8,404 nucleotides of DNA. It comes from Alphaproteobacteria bacterium (GTDB taxonomy: Bacteria; Pseudomonadota; Alphaproteobacteria; UBA2136; JALTLI01). The translations under genes were made by a program, and so were the position numbers. Location: positions 1-8,404 of the forward strand of contig JALTLI010000007.1 in the NCBI GenBank assembly GCA_027005635.1, given 5' to 3'. Each line of letters starts with the position of its first letter. The first letter of the stretch is position 1. Under the pieces are notes generated by a model, which was given only the letters and a program-made list of their open reading frames with translations, did no database searches and had not been told where the DNA came from. Below, piece by piece: positions 6,064 to 8,404 of the stretch.

Positions 6064-7944
6064 TTAGTTTTCTAATTTACGGACATGTACCCATAATGTT
6101 GTTAATGCTGAAGGGGTAATTCCGCTAATACGACCAGCAGCACCAAGAGTTGCTGGTGTATGGGCTTTTAGTTTTTCTCTTACTTCAATAGAAAGCCCGT
6201 TAATATTATCATAATTCAAGCTTGTGGGTATTGCATAGCTTTCTTCCATGCGCATTGTTTCAATATCATTACGTTGACGTGTTAAATAGCCATCATAATG
6301 AGCTTCTATTTCTATTTGTTCTTGAATATCTTTGTGTATATCCGCTAGTTCAGGATATGCCTCTACAACTATATCAAAGCTAATAGCAGGGCGCTTTAAA
6401 ACATCAAATAAATTACATGTATGCTTATAACCACCAGCAAGTTCTATAATTTTTTTACCTAATTCACTAGTTGGTTTTACTTTTATTGCTTTAATCTGTT
6501 TATGAGCTTCTTCTAGCGCTTTAATTTTAGCTTGAAAGGCCTGTTTACGAGCAGGGCTCACACAGCCTATTTCAATACCTTTTGCAGTTAGGCGGATATC
6601 AGCGTTATCTGCACGAAGTAAAAGCCTATATTCGGCGCGAGAAGTAAACATACGATAAGGTTCATTTGTACCTTTTGTTACTAAATCATTAATTAATACT
6701 CCAATATATGCATCAGCTCTATCAAGAACAAACGATTGCCTGTTTTTACTTTTTAATCCTGCATTTAGGCCTGCCATTAAACCTTGAGCTGCAGCTTCCT
6801 CATAACCAGTAGTACCATTAATTTGCCCTGCTAAAAATAATCCGCCAACCTTTTTAGTTTCCAGTGTATTATGTAGTTCTGTTGGTTCAATATAATCATA
6901 TTCAATGGCATACCCTGCGCGCATAATTTCTGCATTTTCTAGCCCTGGAATGGTTTTAAGCATAGCCATTTGCACATCTATTGGTAAAGATGTTGAAATA
7001 CCATTCGGGTAAACTTCCAAGCTTTCAAAGCCTTCTGGTTCTAGGAATATTTGATGACTATTTTTTTCTGCAAACCGCATAACTTTATCTTCAATTGAAG
7101 GACAGTAACGAGGCCCTGTACCTTCAATTTGACCACTATATAAAGGTGATCTATCTAGGTTATCACGGATAACTTTATGGGTTTCATCATTAGTATAAGT
7201 AATATAACAAGGTAATTGTGTTTGAGTTATTTTATCTGTCATAAATGAAAATGGGGTAGGGTTTTTATCACCTGGTTGTGCTTCAAGCTTGGAATAATCA
7301 AGAGTACGTTTATCGAGGCGAGGGGGTGTACCAGTTTTTAAACGCCCTAATTTAAAGTTAAATTTACTTAATGTTTCGGCAAGTTTCATTGATGCTGGCT
7401 CACCTGAACGACCTGCATTATGCTTATTATCACCAATATGAATTAACCCGCGAAGGAATGTTCCTGTTGTTAAAATAATAGTTTTAGATTCAAAAACCCA
7501 ACCAGTGTTAGTGATAACAGCCTGAACTTCATTGTTATCATTTAAAATGATATCTTCAACTAAAGCCTGCTTAACTGTTAAATTTTCGGTGTTTTCTAGC
7601 TCTTTTTGAACTGCTTCACGATATAGTTTTCTATCTGATTGCGCCCGTGGACCACGTACCGCAGGGCCCTTACTTTCATTAAGCATTCTAAATTGTAAGC
7701 CAGAAACATCGGTTACCCTAGCCATAATACCATCTAAGGCATCAATCTCTTTTACTAAATGCCCCTTAGCCAAACCACCAATTGCAGGATTGCAAGACAT
7801 CTGACCAATGGTATCTAAGTTACCAGTTAAAAGTAGCGTTTTACAACCCAAACGAGCCGCTACCGCCGAAGCTTCTGCCCCTGCATGACCACCGCCTACA
7901 ACAATAACATCATAATTTCCGTGTATATCCAAAATACCTACCAT
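6064..7944 (-). CDS. mnmG: tRNA uridine-34 modification enzyme MnmG (GidA)
   Basis: FAD-dependent partner of MnmE; together they place a carboxymethylaminomethyl (or aminomethyl) group on C5 of the wobble uridine of several tRNAs. The 626 residues match the usual length. The FAD-binding glycine motif is VVGGGHAGAEAS (15-26). The two functional cysteines are visible as Cys51 in SCNPAIGG and Cys281 in GPRYCPSIEDKVMRF, the first family signature. The second signature, AGQINGTTGYEEAAAQGL, starts at 372. The C-terminal helical domain that contacts MnmE runs to the end (VHVRKLEN). The ATG at 7944 has only a weak ribosome binding site (CAGG, about five bases away), and the first ten residues precede the usual YDVIVVGGG start, so a TTG at codon 5 is a minor alternative. 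mnmE is not adjacent within the window. A promoter and parS site 2 lie directly upstream. Confidence 0.97.
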   Translation of the reverse strand: MVGILDIHGNYDVIVVGGGHAGAEASAVAARLGCKTLLLTGNLDTIGQMSCNPAIGGLAKGHLVKEIDALDGIMARVTDVSGLQFRMLNESKGPAVRGPRAQSDRKLYREAVQKELENTENLTVKQALVEDIILNDNNEVQAVITNTGWVFESKTIILTTGTFLRGLIHIGDNKHNAGRSGEPASMKLAETLSKFNFKLGRLKTGTPPRLDKRTLDYSKLEAQPGDKNPTPFSFMTDKITQTQLPCYITYTNDETHKVIRDNLDRSPLYSGQIEGTGPRYCPSIEDKVMRFAEKNSHQIFLEPEGFESLEVYPNGISTSLPIDVQMAMLKTIPGLENAEIMRAGYAIEYDYIEPTELHNTLETKKVGGLFLAGQINGTTGYEEAAAQGLMAGLNAGLKSKNRQSFVLDRADAYIGVLINDLVTKGTNEPYRMFTSRAEYRLLLRADNADIRLTAKGIEIGCVSPARKQAFQAKIKALEEAHKQIKAIKVKPTSELGKKIIELAGGYKHTCNLFDVLKRPAISFDIVVEAYPELADIHKDIQEQIEIEAHYDGYLTRQRNDIETMRMEESYAIPTSLNYDNINGLSIEVREKLKAHTPATLGAAGRISGITPSALTTLWVHVRKLEN

Positions 7945-7991
7945 TTTAACCTGTTTTTTACTATTTAATATAAAATATAAAGCAAAATCAA

Positions 7992-8007
7992 TGCTTCACG
8001 TGGAACG
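7992..8007. promoter_or_regulatory. parS: parS centromere site 2 (ParB binding)
   Basis: Reads TGCTTCACGTGGAACG on the plus strand. The minus strand matches 14 of 16 positions of the consensus TGTTCCACGTGAAACA, and the CACGTG core is intact. It is about 2.66 kb from parS site 1, in the same orientation, and falls at or just after the expected transcription start of mnmG. Confidence 0.88.
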
Positions 8008-8014
8008 TATGCAA

Positions 8015-8043
8015 TTTATAGGTCTAATATGTTTATAAATCAA
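8015..8043 (-). promoter_or_regulatory. Likely sigma-70 promoter of mnmG
   Basis: On the minus strand TTGATT (8038-8043) and TATAAA (8015-8020) are separated by exactly 17 bases, the best promoter-like pair in the window. The expected start point is near 8007-8009, at the edge of parS site 2, giving a leader of about 65 bases. Another TTGATT at 7986-7991 precedes AT-rich sequence and could be a weaker second promoter. Confidence 0.55.
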
Positions 8044-8074
8044 GTATTTAAATTAAAAAATTAATTTATAAACA

Positions 8075-8100
8075 AAAAACCTCCTTTTACAGAGGTTTTT
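8075..8100 (-). terminator. Rho-independent terminator after the coiled-coil gene
   Basis: AAAAACCTC (8075-8083) pairs with GAGGTTTTT (8092-8100) around an 8-base loop. On the minus strand the GC-rich core is followed by six T residues, starting six bases past the stop codon of the gene to the right. The A and T tracts on both sides could make it bidirectional. It isolates mnmG transcription from the upstream gene. Confidence 0.85.
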
Positions 8101-8106
8101 ATATCG

Positions 8107-8404
8107 TTAATGAAGATTGTGGATTTTTAGTTTTTTTAGCTCTTCATTTTCTTTTTTGAGTTTTTCATTTTCCACTTGTAACCTTTTAGCTTCATTGTAC
8201 CATTGATTTCTATCAGTATAATTAGGTGAATTAACCCCATCATCATCTGATTTAAAAGATACATTAGTATTGCGGAGTTTATGAATACGTTCTTTAAGCT
8301 CATCAATCTCATCTCTAACTTGAGCAATATCTTGCTGAAAACTTTCAGCTTCATCATTAGATTTTTCTTTTTCATGATCCAAATCTTTTTGATCACAATA
8401 TAAC
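8107..8404 (-). CDS. Coiled-coil protein of unknown function, C-terminal part
   Basis: Not recognised. The frame is open from the right edge (first full codon 8403-8401) to a TAA at 8109-8107, so 98 complete codons plus stop are visible and the true start probably lies outside the window. The first in-frame start-like codon is a TTG at 8382 without a clear ribosome binding site. The protein is highly charged and has two coiled-coil segments. The first, in IAQVRDEIDELKERIHKL, keeps I/V/I/L/I/L at perfect a/d spacing. The second, RLQVENEKLKKENEELKK, has leucines every seven residues. They are joined by an acidic, serine- and asparagine-rich linker. No membrane segment or catalytic motif is visible. 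It is not the C-terminus of MnmE, which ends in a conserved cysteine-containing motif. It may be a short structural or DNA-associated protein, but no function is claimed. Confidence 0.65.
   Translation of the reverse strand, partial: LYCDQKDLDHEKEKSNDEAESFQQDIAQVRDEIDELKERIHKLRNTNVSFKSDDDGVNSPNYTDRNQWYNEAKRLQVENEKLKKENEELKKLKIHNLH

Noticed and set aside
7644..7662. CCGTGGACCACGT-like dyad in mnmG as a ParB site
   Set aside because: It lacks the CACGTG core and the GTTTC arms, and it encodes the conserved GPAVRGPR segment of MnmG.
8136..8396. 86-codon minus-strand frame overlapping the coiled-coil gene
   Set aside because: Its lysine-, methionine- and leucine-rich translation is a frame-shifted shadow of the charged coiled-coil frame, which carries proper heptads.

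Overview
The window reads as an origin-proximal segment of a low-GC (AT-rich) Gram-negative alphaproteobacterial chromosome. The evidence is a minus-strand chain mnmG, rsmG, parA, parB with two parS-type centromere sites, a DUF3576 lipoprotein gene directly before leuS, and a classical outer-membrane porin. The DUF3576-leuS pairing is typical of Alphaproteobacteria, but the genus cannot be fixed from this stretch.

Layout, left to right. The 5' part of leuS (minus) leaves the window at its left edge. It follows a DUF3576 lipoprotein gene with a 20-base gap, probably in one operon. Next comes a strong terminator and a 369-residue porin gene (minus) with a structured leader. A 275-base divergent promoter region separates the porin from the only plus-strand gene, a 311-residue zeta-toxin-like P-loop kinase. 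That gene converges on parB with 13 bases between them. parB and parA overlap as a coupled pair (GTGA). A parS site overlaps the stop codon of rsmG just upstream of parA. rsmG and mnmG follow, separated by a 14-bp perfect hairpin. A second parS site lies at the expected transcription start of mnmG. A hairpin terminator then ends a coiled-coil gene of unknown function that runs off the right edge.

Function. ParA, ParB and the two parS sites form the chromosome partition system. MnmG modifies the wobble uridine of certain tRNAs, RsmG methylates 16S rRNA, and LeuS charges tRNA-Leu, so the housekeeping content concerns translation and chromosome segregation. The porin and the zeta-like kinase look like an accessory insertion between parB and the DUF3576-leuS block.

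The most interesting points are the solitary zeta-like kinase, whose roughly 95-residue N-terminal extension could be a built-in antitoxin (as in E. coli EzeT), the placement of the two parS sites on a stop codon and a promoter, and the folded porin leader with a possible alternative pairing of its ribosome binding site. No rRNA, tRNA, CRISPR array or insertion sequence was seen, and no stretch over 300 bases lacks a gene.
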